Shown in pieces: positions 13,461 through 26,740 of a DNA stretch of 64,000 bases. Source of the stretch: Acanthaster planci (lineage: Eukaryota; Echinodermata; Asteroidea; Valvatida; Acanthasteridae); contig NW_019091362.1 of the NCBI RefSeq assembly GCF_001949145.1, forward strand, positions 2,107,283 to 2,171,282, written 5' to 3'. Numbering within the stretch: position 1 is the first letter of the stretch; each line of letters starts with the position of its first letter. Below the pieces are notes generated by a model. The model saw only the letters and a program-made list of their open reading frames with translations. It was not told where the DNA came from and made no database searches. Both the position numbers and the translations under genes were made by a program.

Positions 13461-16025
13461 GCCCCATAAGCGCACACCCACACACACACGAAAAACTATA
13501 CGCCAGTGTAATGAGCGCACGCTCAAACTGGCACAGACAGTAATAGACTGGTCAAGTGAGACTAGTATGTTTGCCGCTTCTCAGAAGTCTCCCATTGTGG
13601 TTGCCGGAATCGACTTTCAACGTACTCATTAGCAGGTATTCACTAAACGTTCTAACCAACTTGTGTCCGTGAAACCTCAAGGGCCAATTACTTTTGTACA
13701 GTTATTGGCATTTTACTTCGGGCCTTCCCAAGGCCGTAGGACATGCACAGCGACAGCGTTAAGTCAGGCAACGGACACTGAAAATTAGTACGTGTGTATT
13801 AAACAAGGAAGACAATGACAGAATAAGATTTGTTCACATGTAGGCTGACTTCATCAAAACTGTTGTTTTAGAACGTAGGCCTATTTGTTTTTGGTTCGTT
13901 CCAGTCAAGTAAAACAGTTTCGACGTGCAATAGTTTCTATAAACCTCAAATCCTTTCATGCCTTGACTTCCTTTCGAACCCATTGCGTTTATTAGTATAA
14001 CCTCTCAGTACTGAAATCTAGTTTGTAATAATCTATCAGGAACAATTATGTTTGTACAGAATAAGCCGGATTTAGGGTGAATCTATTTTTCCCATTCGCT
14101 GTAACGGTATTGGCAGGTTGTTTGTAAAATGTTTTCCCCAATATTCACAGTGCCTGCAGATGGGTCCCGACTAATGTTGAAGTGTAGCACGCACTAATCG
14201 AAGTTGATGCACTTCGTCATTGGACCGTAACTGGATTTCACCGCATGTCCCTGTATTCAATTATCCTGAACCAGCTTAAGTTTACTGCACTTAAGTCGCC
14301 AGTCATCAGTGAACGATGTGCTCTCCTGTAGCTGTGGTATGGGCCCGACGATTCATTCCCCCTTCGTCTTCCTCCCCATCGTAAGGCTGGGGTTAAGGCG
14401 GGTCTGCAACGCACGTATGAAGGGAGGGCTCCGTTCAGCGGTCGCATAGAACATCCCCGCTTGACCTCCAATCCACAGACGAGCGCTGGCGATATTAAAG
14501 CGCAAGTGTCTACGTGACGTGAGTTCATTGCAGAGGTTGTACGTGCCCTGAATGCTAGTTCGTACCAAACGGGGGGTTGGCAAGCTGTCGCGAGAGACTG
14601 ATCATCGTTTGTTTAGTTTACAACCATCGCGGCACTCTACAAGGCGCACCCTATAGGAAGGGCCCACAGATATTTATGCCACGTTGATCGAGTCTTTACC
14701 CTTGTCTCCGAAAGTGAAATGCTCTGATACTGTTTGTTTGATTCCTGTTTCTGATATCCCCGACCAGTGATGCGTGTCACAAGCACTTGGGGTGCGTGGG
14801 TGTCATCCTTTGTGGAAGGGAGGGACTAATGGAGGCTTAAAATAGGACAGGTTGTTGTTTACTTTGCATGGGATGGACGGTAGCTACCATCTAGTAAAAT
14901 GAGTTTGCTTCTCTTAAAAGTTGCATAACATAAAGATCGCGTGCACTTGCCATTGGCAGAGAAATATTCCAACTATGAACAAAGACACGCAATCACTCAG
15001 ATTACAAATTAGTTCAATAAGTAACAAAGTTACTCCCTGTGTCCCACTTATACTTGGACGAATGACGACCGAGAAAGTCGATTTTTGGACAACTGCAGGA
15101 TTGTCAAGCGAGTCAGACTCTAGCGATATGACATGAATGGCTTAAGTTAACAGTTGTAGTATGAAATCAATGCACTGAGATATTTAATTCAAAAAGCATG
15201 GTTTGGGATGATTTGAATTTATACCGAGGTGTAAGTGGTAATGAATGTTATACTGACTTGCCACAGCAGTTTTAGCAGTGCCATAGTCACTATGACAAGC
15301 ATGCACAATGCAGTGATCCGCTAATGCGCACCTCGAATGAATTTTCATCTACCTATAAAAATATTCTTAACAAGACTGAGACACTGGATTAACGGTTGTC
15401 AGTGTTTCACTGCGTTTATGTAAAGATTTTCCCTAAGTTGCATTTCTGCATTGTCAACCCGTTTCTGTTAGGTCGTGTACTTTTAACAGGAGGAGGGTGT
15501 GCACATACAAACTGTATTCACAACTTGGACTACAGGTGAGGATCACGATAACTAGTGCATGAATGTACTGCCTATTTTATGTGCATTTAAAGTAAAAGCA
15601 ACCTTGTCTTTGAAGCTCATCCAACTCAGAGAAGAGCAAAGGTGGTAAGGTGGAACAGGTTAGCCTTTATTGGGTTACTTTTTCCTGGAGACCAGGTTTG
15701 AATAGATGACAAGTCGCCGACAGAAGCCGGAGAAATTTCCCACTTATCCAACCATTGTCGGCTCGACACAGGGTGCCGCATCAACGTCGCGACTACTTAC
15801 CTTCACAGATCGATTCCACTGCATTGAATTTGCACATCGCTGGATCACGCAACCTCTTTCAGTGTGTTAACACAGCAGGGGAAGCGAGCACAATGTTCTG
15901 AAAATTATGGAGGCCGAAACCAGGAGGTCGACCCAGACTTTCTGTACTTCACTGGTGAGGAAATACTTACGCTTGCTGTCCACAGCCCTATGAACCTTTG
16001 TCACAGGTGTAGTGCAATCCGCCAT

Positions 16026-16690
16026 GAGCAGAAACACCCCCTCATCGGTTGAAAAGAGCCATGTTGATCTGAGTGTTCATTTTGTTGGGAGCGATGCGAT
16101 AGACTGGTTGCCGTCCCTTACGTAGACTCCAGATGTCTTACAGACGTCCTCTGAACGTATAGGGACCTGTAGCGGGTAATGAAACCGGAGGAATCCTGCC
16201 AGTTTTATGTAAATAAGGAAACGAAGCCCGCTAAATGCACAAATCAGGCAGACGGTGAAAGAAGGTTTCGTCTTCTCTTCTGCGGTAACAAAATAACTTC
16301 ACCATTAATTTTTTATCAATCCAAAATTTAACAAAATCATGTGGTAAAATAAATTATCGATAATATTCATTGACATCGTGTATTATGTGTATTATTCGCT
16401 TCAAGTGCTGGAACGTAATTCATGTTAAACCATTGCTATTGGCTTGACAAAAATTTAAATATTCAGCACCCAAATTGACAGGGCTACTCGCACACGTTAA
16501 ACTGCAGCTAGCTACCGGTCCCTGTGTAACAGAGACGGAGACCAGTCCAGCGATGCGACTGCAACACTTGCGTTTCATAGTCGTTCGTGAACCACAAATG
16601 CACTGTTACTACCAAAGGAACCTGTGTTGCTTGGACAATTACGCCCTCTCTCGGCCCGGCTTGGGGCCCATAATGAATGTTAATTATAAT
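16026..16690 (+). repeat. Dispersed repeat, copy A (split)
   Basis: Positions 16026-16100 match 45867-45940, sharing words such as CTCATCGGTTGAAAAGAGCC. Positions 16569-16690 match the adjoining 45940-46055, sharing TTTCATAGT and CCAAAGGA and followed by GCCCTCT. In this copy the two halves are separated by about 470 bp. Either a later insertion split this copy or the other copy carries a deletion. The family is not identified, and no coding potential is seen. Confidence 0.6.
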
Positions 16691-19600
16691 GTTATACGTA
16701 TTCATTGTGTCCCAAGTTGTTGCTTAGGCCTATATAGTTGTGGAACGTGTACGTTTTTCATGCTTTAAAATTTTACACTTTAATTTGTTCATTGTGAGAA
16801 TCGTCAAGTAGCCAAGTGAAAAAAGAGCCATTATTCTAGTTTCTCCAAGGTTTTCTCCTGTAAGCGAACGAAAACGTGATCCAGGAAGCACGTGAAGATC
16901 CATTGATGAGCATTATTTGAGCATTCGAGTAATAATCATGAAGCCATGGCGTTTCCTTGCTTTGAAACAGCAGGATCAGAAATAGGCTACCACCACGGCT
17001 TCACGAGGTTTGACGAAGATCCGTGGCAAGTAATGCATACAATATTAGTTAATAATGACACGATCATTCTACTCATTGCAATCTCTCAACGGCAAGACAG
17101 TAACACTGATGACGATCATTTTTCAACTTCGACCGACGTTAATTATTCCATCTATCAGTAACTCCTTTAAGGAGCACTCACACAGTAAACCGACGAATGC
17201 TTCCCTGTAAACATCAAACCAGAAACCGGTTATCGCGCTTGCTCCCTACTGAACATTACTTAGGCCCCCACACGATCAGGACACTCACAATCGGTAGTTT
17301 ACCAGGGACGAACTTTAATTTTTCAATTTAACGAGACTATTGATGTAAAGGACGGTGATTTAACAACCGGCCACCGTAAAATATCATATTTGCACTGACA
17401 TTAGCCACCCTAGTTCGCGAGTGCGCAGCACCACCGGCATGTTAATGCACTTGATATTCCTCACAGGTCTGTTGACTCATAATTTTCCCCGAGCCCCAAA
17501 AATTCGGTCGTAATTTTTTTCGCAGGAACATTGGATCTCAAATGACGGCCGACTTCCTGGATGATCCTTATTGTTTTCACGGTCGGTTTGGTGGCCGGCA
17601 GTTCCGGTGGTCCATTGGGATGACCAGTCAGGTCCCACAGGCAGACAACCCGTTTGCATAACAAGGTTTGTCCTGTTCGTTTTCCCCTCGAAGCATAAGG
17701 GGGAATCAATAAACGTATCCATAATGCACCCAACACAGCAGCATTCTGGATTTGACCCCAAAATCACTCACTGAATTCAACATTTTTTGCAGAAAAGGAT
17801 GCGACCTTGGAAACTGATCCTAGAAATATACTCAGCTTCTCTTTGTTTGCCATCGTAATTCTCTTGCAAAGGCTGATGTAAGCTTTATTTGTCAGCAGCT
17901 TCAAGAATTTGGGTTAAGTTGGCGTAGCGTTAGTGTATTTGTGGGCGAAGTGTTATAAATATAGACCAGAAATATCTTCAAAGAAGCAATATTCAAATAC
18001 ATTGAGGAAAAACAACCATCAGAATGCCTATACACGTTGTTAAGTTGTACTCCAACGTATAAACTTTTAAATGTTTGAAGTTTCCTGTGGGTATTTAGAT
18101 CCGAATTTTCAGCCAGTAAAGTAATCCCTTTATGTGTTCTATTACAACGTACAAAGGGAATACGTTAAATGTAGTTTTTCACTCCAATTGATCAGGCTAC
18201 TTAATTGAAATGTAGATTTATACCATGTAAAACTTAGTCTCAATCTAATGACAGTGTTTCCAGCCATTTGTGTCTATGGTTATTGACCTCTTGCATTTTT
18301 GCCCACAGGACAGTGAGGAATATATTACCTTTTTTCTGTTATCGAAGAAGAATTGGCGCCAGGGTTAGTTCGCCCAAATAAACCACCATCCAAAATGTCA
18401 TTCGGGGTATACAGTTGCTGACGATTTACAGCCGTATGGCCTGAGTTATCCCAACCAATATCAGCATCATTCCTTAGCAATTCTTATCAGTGTCGATTTC
18501 CCCGGTGTCTTTGACCACGGAGATGCCGTCGGAGTTCTGACTAATCCGGCGCACATCACATTTTCAATTTTCAGCGATAATCGCAGTTGCTTGGGTTCCA
18601 AGTACAACATCGCACATTGTTTATCAAGAGATTGATTTTCTCATCATGGTGTAGGTGTGTAGATTCGGTTCATGCAGTGTGTGTACATAAATATACCTCT
18701 GTTAAGGCTGGGCGGAGGGGAAGATCTAAGTATGGCAACAGAGCTATTCAGCAGGCGTCTGCTGATGGTTGTTATTTCATTTTCCTCTGTTAGTCGACAA
18801 GTGAAAATCAGCAGCCACAAGTGTAGGGATGCGGTCTTCTCTAGAAAGCTCTAAAGTTAATTAATTAGGCATTCCTTGTAACTCCATTCTTCCCTATTAA
18901 AACAAACTGTTTACAATAGAAACAATTGTTTAAACTGTGTCGATCGAGTGGTTATCACAGTTATCCTAAACCGTTTGCATGAGGCTGAATAAAGGTTGGA
19001 AAAGCTCATACCTTGAGTGAGCAGCTGGTAGGTGGATAAGGTGTAAAATTTTTAAAAGTGAGACGAGTCTTCGGCACAACATTTACCATTAATTGCTGGA
19101 TCCTGTATAGGCCTTCCGATGAGTCCTTAGCAAGGGGTGTATAAGGGGGCGGGAGACGATGGCTTCAAACTATGTAATACCATCCAACTCTTAGGAATAT
19201 TGTCCTTAGTGTGTGCGATAATATTTGCATTTTTACCTATCATCTTGGGGCATTGTTTACTTTGACCACTCTGTCCCGGAAAGCAGTTTCGCAAAAATTG
19301 ATGAGCCACACACGAGGATGTCGTCAGAGTGGTGCTGGCGCTACCAAGGGATTATCGAATCACGGACAACGTGAGCAAAGGTTCTGCCGGGTTTAATATT
19401 AAAAGAAGAAAGTCTATCTGTCTTATGTTCCACTTTTCATCCTTGCTATGTCATATATCAGGCTAAGTAAGCAGAGCCTCGAGAATGAGCAAACACGTAC
19501 TCGGACCCCGCCCCCATTTCACAGATAAATACTAACTGGGATGCGGGGGCGGCAATAAGACGTACCTCGCTGACACAAGACATCTTCGTTTAATGGCAAA

Positions 19601-19869
19601 ACAGTTATAATTGTGATTATCTGTAAGTGATGTTTTGGAGGAGCGAATCCTAGTGGTTTACATACTAACACAAGTTATTTAATCGCTGGATTTATACTGC
19701 CTAGTCCAGCACTTCGATACCCTTCAAAACCGCTCTGACCCGCTTTTGAAAACGTGATTTCTACGCGTATCTTTCATTGATTAGATGACATCGGCTTATT
19801 TACATTGTCTGTCTAATCTTCGTTATAGTTGCTGACCTTTCTCCTTACAGCGTTACCACTGCTTGAACA

Positions 19870-19891
19870 ATTTTTCAAGATCTTGAAAAAT
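19870..19891. repeat. 22-bp perfect palindrome
   Basis: ATTTTTCAAGA is followed directly by its reverse complement. The neighbouring 100 bp contains several loose repeats of CTTGAAAAATC, and the motif returns near 20356. It is probably low-complexity or repeat-derived. Confidence 0.6.
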
Positions 19892-22800
19892 CTAGACCCA
19901 ACTTAAAAACTTGAACAGAAAAATCTTAAAAATCCAGAAATCTTGAAAAAATTCCAAAAATCAGACGAAAATATACATTATACTCAGAGATTCAACTATT
20001 GTCTATATAATATGTATGGATTTACTGGTATTTGTTTTAAATTATTGATCTTAAAACGCGTCTGGATACCATACTTAAAGTCATGCTCCATGTGTAAGCA
20101 TAAGCTAGGCACGTAACTCATGTATTGTTCCAAACACGAGCTTACGATCACTAGGCTATGTTTATAGTATCGAAGTCATGACGCGTTTAAACCTATTATG
20201 CTCTCCAGTACCTGTCAGTCCATGCAAAATAATAGCGCCAGTTTACTGTATTGTTTCCTGCATAATTTTTCTGCGTGAGAGAGAAACCAGTATAGACCTA
20301 CATGTACACGTGTATTTTGTTACGTTTACAACGGGTTGTGTAATAATTTACATAGGCTTGAAAAATCTTGAAAATTTTAAGACTCTGATCTTGTAAAAAA
20401 AAACAAAACTATCCAGTGGTAAACTTGCTTCTCTATAGGGAACTCTGTTTTTCATCAAGTCTGTCACATAAACAGTGTCTTATGTGAAAGGATTTTTTAT
20501 TCTACGACTAGATCAGTGGAAGGTTGTTGCAGTGGTTGGAAACTGGTTCAAGTTCATGTAAATGTACAGCTCACAGAAGGCAGTTCTCTCCAGAATTCTT
20601 GAAAGATATTGTCAGAATTGATTTCGATTGATCAGACCTTAATGTAGGTTACGTTTGTATTGTTTCCCTTGGCTTTGAATCCAGTATAAACTGGAATTTT
20701 GAAATCCACAAAATGGCACCAATCGTCTACAGCGACACAATATTACCAAGTCTGAATTTGAACATTACAAAAGGCATGTGACACGGGTCACATGACACTA
20801 TTTCGACGAGCATAAAGCTGACACAGATTAGCCAACTAGCGTAATGTTGCAGTTTTTATTTATTAAATAAATTCATCATTTTAACTGATTATAGACACGA
20901 GAAAACCTTTGGGAAATCATCATCATGATCCTAATTAGGGGGAGAGATTTTTTTTTCATGTGCAGCATACGTACATCTGATTCCCATGCTCAATGCATGC
21001 TCAATGCTTTTTGTGAAACCGTATAAAGGACCCATATAAAAAGCCTTCTTTCCCGGAAAGACAAGACAGGATGGCCAATGTAAACATAACAACTGCCGTA
21101 TGAATCACATGCCATAAATCTTAATTTTGGTTACAGATATGAGTAAACATATTCAGTTTATCGTGTTGTTAATCAATCATGTCGTTATCGCAACCTCGTG
21201 TCTTGGCAGTAAATTGCTCTTTAACAAGGCCCTCCTTCGCCAGCAATGACCTATTCATACCAAGGCAGTCGTGTCCTCGCTGACCTTGTTTGGTTTTCCC
21301 TTTTAGCCCGCAAAGATATAAACTGTTATTCCATCTTATTATTTTGTTCAATTGGATGTGTGGTTGCTGTATAATACATTGCAATTACTCAGAAGAGCTA
21401 AATGCAGCGTGCCGTGTCAGTCAGCGGTGTGGTCGGTCTGTAATGTTCCTGCCCATGTCAGTCTCTTCTTGTATTCAACACTCAGAAATACATATTTTAA
21501 ACCACGGGAGAATTGAGCAAAGTTGGCATTCTTTACAAGCCGGGCATTTGAGAGTTTGTCGAATGCCGTGTTGTGCACGTTTGGAATACAATAAGACAAT
21601 CGACATCGTTTTCGTAGAATGTCACATAGTAACCGCAGGGTTTCATAAAATCTCTTTCGGATTGACCATGCATAACATGTAGATTAACTCTGAAAAGTGA
21701 AAGTGGGAAAATTAATTACCATGGTTACGAACTACTTGATTCAACAGGGAAAAATTGCAGGCTAGACTTTTAAAAAAGCCGCTTGACAAGTTTGAATGAC
21801 TTCTGTCGCTGCTCAGTCAACACCGTTAGGGACTAATCCTTTTTCGTCGACAAAAAGGTTACCAAAATCCCTTTAGGGTGACTTGTTACATTAAATCTGA
21901 ATCAGATTTACTGCAGGGTAGTACATCGTTTATTATAAAGATTGTACAAGTTTACAGATTTTACACAGAATGAAATACGTGTGGCATTACTGTAAAAATC
22001 CCCTTCATTTGCTGAGAATTACCTAGCAGCCATATTGGTGCCCGTGGTCTTCCGTAAAATGTAGGATCACATGGAGAACATTGACCGTCAAATTCTGTTA
22101 ACTCGACCTTAAAATTCGCAGTACATATGGTGACCGTACATTTGGCAGAACGCCATTAGCACCCATGCTGCCAGGGAATTTCCTGTACGTTTGCAGGATA
22201 TGTTAACGGCATCTTTTTGCTATGGGCAATTCTTTGTAATCCAAGAAATCTGATACACCTGAGAAATGCCGGATTGTGCATTAATGAATTACAGCTTTCA
22301 TTCAAAATTCTCTCATTTTTTGACTCGACACTGTGTCATTTTAATGGCACCATTGGCAATTTGCCGTTAATTGGGTATAAATAAAAACTATTCTTCCATT
22401 TGTCAATTTCCGGTTGTTTTGTTTACGTGACGCCTTGGCACGGTCTCAATTGGGACTGCCTGGGTTTTATTGAGATTTTTTTAGTTCCATTGTGTGGTTC
22501 AAATTCTGGAGAGTACAGCCGTATTAGATACCCTAGGTTAAGCGCTGGAGATTTGCATGCCGTTACATCCCCAGGGTGAAACACAAACAGTGGAGTACCC
22601 GTGAAAACTGCTCCCCGGACAACCATCACATCAACGGAAAATGTAACAAATTGCTTCTGTTGCGATCAACTAGAGAATTCATCTGACCCGCACGTGACTC
22701 CCCTAACAAAATTTGGCGGGAATTAAGTTAAATTTGTGGCGCTAACTCGCACGGCTAACCTGGTAGACGAGACCCCCACAAGGGTAGGCGCGGGCGCTTA

Positions 22801-24370
22801 AGTTGTGCTATTTGTGCGGTGAACAGAAAATTCGCCCCTGGACTCGATGTGATGCAAGGCCTATCAGATGTCACGTGCTCAATTTGTGTCCCTAAAGAGT
22901 TCGTATTCTATACTCACTGCCCTGTCCAAGGGCGCTGATGAAAGCTGGTCAAATGCTGTGAAGGAAACGCAAGGCATTAAGGGTACCGTAGCCTCACTTT
23001 CCATGCACGTGGACGTGTCAAGGATCGAATGTGATTTTCAACACCTTTCGTCTGCGCTCTTTCAGAACGTTTTTGGTACGAGTGAATTCGTATCAAAGAG
23101 AGGTAGCTCTGTTAAGGGGGGTACTTTTTTCAGACCCTCATTAGTGCGCATACGGCGAAGATGCACAACGATGATCAATCAATTTGACTAGGTATCGCGT
23201 GAACTTTGACGCCATAATTACAGTTTCAAAGGAATCTTTCTGCAGAATATTTTTGACACAGTATGTGATTCGTAACCGCAAGAAAAGCATATGGAAGGAT
23301 AGAGGCGAACTGTGGGAAATTGGACACTAGTTTAGGTTAAGATTAACTTAAAACGTTTTGGTAGGTTGTGACTTTAGGTTGCTGTGAATTCTTTGAATTC
23401 AGAGCAGAGCTACAATTGTGATTAAAGCAGCCACTATCTTTGTTGAAATACATTCCTCTTGTGTCGCCTTCCGTTTATTCGGAGGCTTCTTTGCATAATG
23501 CAGGGCATGTATATTACGGCTAAAGATTCCGGATATCGTAGTTCCACTTTTCCAGAAGGTCACACATGTTTCCCTCATCGAGGCAAGCGCCATCCAGTCT
23601 CACAATGTTTTACAGGTTAAAAATACGAAACGTGGTGCATACAAGAAGCACACTGGAGTAACGTTGCAGCTGTTAGAAATGTCTCTATGCACTTTTCGGG
23701 CAATGTATTTCTAGTCGTGATTGATGCAACTGGGTCGTGGTTTTTAAGAATAAACGGTTTGAAATCAATATTGTAAAGGTTGTAGCCTGAATGTCCTGCG
23801 TTCTTGTGCGAGCATTTTGTGTCAGTTGGCAAATTAGACATGCTGTTTGGCTAATAGGCTAAGTTCGTGAGAAAAAGGTCATTTTCTTCAGCCAAAGACC
23901 GGCTGAACTAATACATCAACACCCTTTCTGTGCTTCACCGTAAAAGACTTCACCACGAGCCGTCTCCACTTACAATTCTTGCCAATATTCCTCGTCGCAC
24001 TATAAATCGTGAAGTTGGACAAAAATGACACCAATGCTGGCCATTTGGCAGCAATAAACTGCACGTGCAAGTCGTTAGGAAGGAAAATAACACCGTTCGT
24101 AAAAATAGAACAGCGCCCGTGATATCCGCTTCTGTGGTGTTAGCCCAAACGAAGGAGCCGTAGAATTGTCACTGGAACAGCAAGCAGCGCAATAAACCTT
24201 GCAATAAAGGAGGATGTTCATTTTTTGACGTAAGTAACGAGGTCTTACCCGATGTCATTTAAAACCTATGCATCCTTTACCCTTGGTTCTTGTTTAACCT
24301 TGGATGTCAAAATGTGGCAGAAACAAATGACAATGTAACAGTTTGTCACTCCTCCTTTGCGGATGTTGCC

Positions 24371-24429
24371 TTAACCCTAACCCTTCTCAATCCTTCACCT
24401 GTTGGAGGAATGAGGAGGGTTAGGGTTAA
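24371..24429. repeat. TTAA-bounded palindrome with telomere-like words
   Basis: The left arm (24371-24393) begins TTAACCCTAACCC, and the right arm (24407-24429) ends GGGTTAGGGTTAA. The 23-bp arms differ at two positions and enclose a 13-bp loop. Both ends are TTAA, the target duplicated by piggyBac-type elements, whose ends also begin with CCC. At 59 bp it can only be a miniature remnant or a foldback sequence. It is internal, so it is not a chromosome end. Confidence 0.55.
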
Positions 24430-26566
24430 TGATGGTAGGTATGAAATGAATACATGCAGGACGTATAATGCACGGTTTCTGGGATCTTAAATGTGGTTGG
24501 CTCTGAAACAATGTTTGTTTTAAGTTCAACAACCGCTAGTATACTGCTGTTGTAGCTACAACCATCCGTATTAATGTTTTTCTGTATCTAGTACAACTGA
24601 AATTGGATTTCAATAGACATGAAAGTACCATTAAATATGGAAAACCCCTTTTTTTTTAGATCTGTCAAATTCAAGGAGCTCGTCCAAAATAGGCAGTTCA
24701 CCTTTTTTCCTCGGTGAAATAGAAAGGTAATCTGATTAAATGGCCACGGTATACAGCAAACTGTATTTTGGAGATGGGCGAGAAATCCCTTGTTAAATCA
24801 ACTTCCAAATTCATCCGTCATCTTGAGGCAGCGACCGGCTGTTATTGTTGGGTTCTCTGTAGACTGGCTCGGTCTTCCTGTATGAAGCAATCCCGTATCC
24901 GAGCAATCAGCACAAATGCTCATAGGTATATATCTAATCAGATAGACTCATGGTGCGCCCGAGAGCGAACATTGGCCAAACGTACGGTATACACCCTGTC
25001 GATTCACATCAGCAATTAAAAACTATCTATTCTTCGTCAGCATATGCCCCTTTGAGAGGGTTTCAATTTTTCCCCTACCAGATCAGTGGAACAAGAGATA
25101 AATTTCTTCGGTCTTCGTGCCGGGCGATAATCTTGCTCTGTCAAAATCGGTTAGATTGGCAAGTGACTGTGGATAACAGGCAGTTAAATATCAGGAGCGT
25201 CATCGGTAGACGCCTCTAGATTTATTTGACGCCAAAAGATTACGGACGAGGCCCTATGTTTAAAGTTCTGTCGCGCCGTTTAATTTTGCCAAGGTCCACT
25301 TTTGACAACGCCAACATAAGTCAAGAAGTAATTCAATTATGCACAACGAAAATATAGACTGATTGTTATCGTAAACGATTTCGGAATAAATTGTTTGTAC
25401 CCCGGTGGTATTACTTATCAGGGTCATGCATTGGAATCAAATTGTTTGAGGTTATCACTCCTGAAGCTTTGTTAAAAGTGATAACCCATCAGCCGGCTCA
25501 AACAGCCGACACAAAGACGGTTGTTTTTATTAGGTCAGCGAGCTTATTATACAGCGACCCAAATGATACACAGGTGGTATTCTCTGCTAAGCCCTATTGG
25601 CTCAATGATGGCGTTAGGAGACGTGCGGGGCGACTTCAGGTGTGCTGTCTGCCCGATTCCCCTCAAAACAGCGAAGGGAATCAAGCTGCCGTGATATGAA
25701 GTTACACTCGTCCGTGTCCGACGAAGCCGAAATCTGGCAACGGCCTTCCGCCTTGAGCGTTTCAAAACACGCGAGCAATAAGCCAAGAGTTTTAAGTTTC
25801 TTAAACGTGTTTCCCCCGCCCTGAGCGTTAGCACATGCTAGTCCAAATCAAAATGGGGGCAACGACAAACATGTAAAAAAAAATCCGTGGAAGGTGTGAT
25901 TCAATTTTAGTATATGTGCAGGTGAAGCCAGCAGATATCCTTATCAATACAGCCAAACAGACTACAACAATAAGGACACTTTCCTTGATATGATATTTTT
26001 ACAATAAAAGATGAATCAATTAATAAATCCCTCTTTACGTTCCATTGCATGCAGCAGATGCCTTACTGTACGTTAACATTTTTCAGAATTGCACGACACA
26101 TGTGCCTCAACGTTAAAAAGGGCATGCGCAGAGCCCAAATACTCACCAGCAGTTAAGATACCTTTGGTTATACATTAACGTAAATGGGCATATTGGTGAG
26201 CTTATAGAATGTACTTTTCAGGGTCAATAGATGAAATTCTAGTTAGTTATACTCCAAGGTCAAATAAATTTATTATGCTGTGATTGTTTCCTTCTTTATG
26301 TGCCTACAGAAAGTGCGTCAACGAGTGGAGACTTCCAGCTATGAGTACCATATTGAGCCCAACTAATGTGTTAAGCCGCTAACCAAATTTAAAGCTCAGA
26401 TAAACCGTGGATACTAAAAACAAATCTACGAATGGCTGAAGGCACTTCTGGTGGTAACTGATTGGGCGCTGATTTGTCCAAAGAGCGACGACCGGAACGA
26501 GGAGAAAACTGTTTATTATTGTACACAAATACTGTTGTGAAGCTTACCTTTGGAAAATTAGAAAGA

Positions 26567-26740
26567 ATGACAAGTATGGCTACCACTTCCACCTATGACC
26601 AACTGATGAACTATTCAAGTAAAGGTGACACATCAGTTATGGCTCATCCAGGAAGGGTGAATTCGTCTACAGAGGGCGCCCTCAACACCACAATGGAAAA
26701 TGCCTTTGCTGACGGGGAGAACAGATACCTGTTTTATAAG
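26567..26740 (+). CDS. NPS/CCAP-type receptor coding exon 1
   Basis: Encodes residues 1-58, the extracellular N-terminus, rich in Ser/Thr with three N-glycosylation sequons. There is no clear signal peptide, as usual for this class. A second ATG follows at residue 4. The donor is TATAAG then GTAAGATG, phase 0. The donor sequence is duplicated 22 bp downstream. Confidence 0.8.

Larger units (their letters stand above)
5826..26309. other. Long non-coding stretch upstream of first receptor
   Basis: No coding region is supported across these 20 kb. Individual frames of 60-130 codons are present, such as 21290-21682 on +, but they lack family motifs or splice context. The stretch contains the 31-bp tandem repeat (7957-8049), a hAT-like end (12634), local hairpins (13201-13460), a dispersed repeat copy (16026-16690), a 22-bp perfect palindrome centred at 19880/19881, and a TTAA-bounded palindrome (24371-24429). 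If the 5.8-kb donor belongs to the receptor gene, this is its first intron. Confidence 0.55.

Noticed and set aside
14238-14583. Overlapping reverse-strand frames in a GC-richer patch
   Set aside because: Composition alone opens both frames; no protein family recognised and no splice sites supported.
17461-17774. Three overlapping frames on both strands
   Set aside because: All are open by chance in the same GC-balanced patch; no motif on either strand.
21290-21682. 130-codon + strand open frame with a hydrophobic start
   Set aside because: No motif, no strong start context and no neighbouring exons.
24371-24429. Telomere repeat or chromosome end
   Set aside because: Only two repeat units on each side, in inverted orientation, with ordinary sequence on both flanks.
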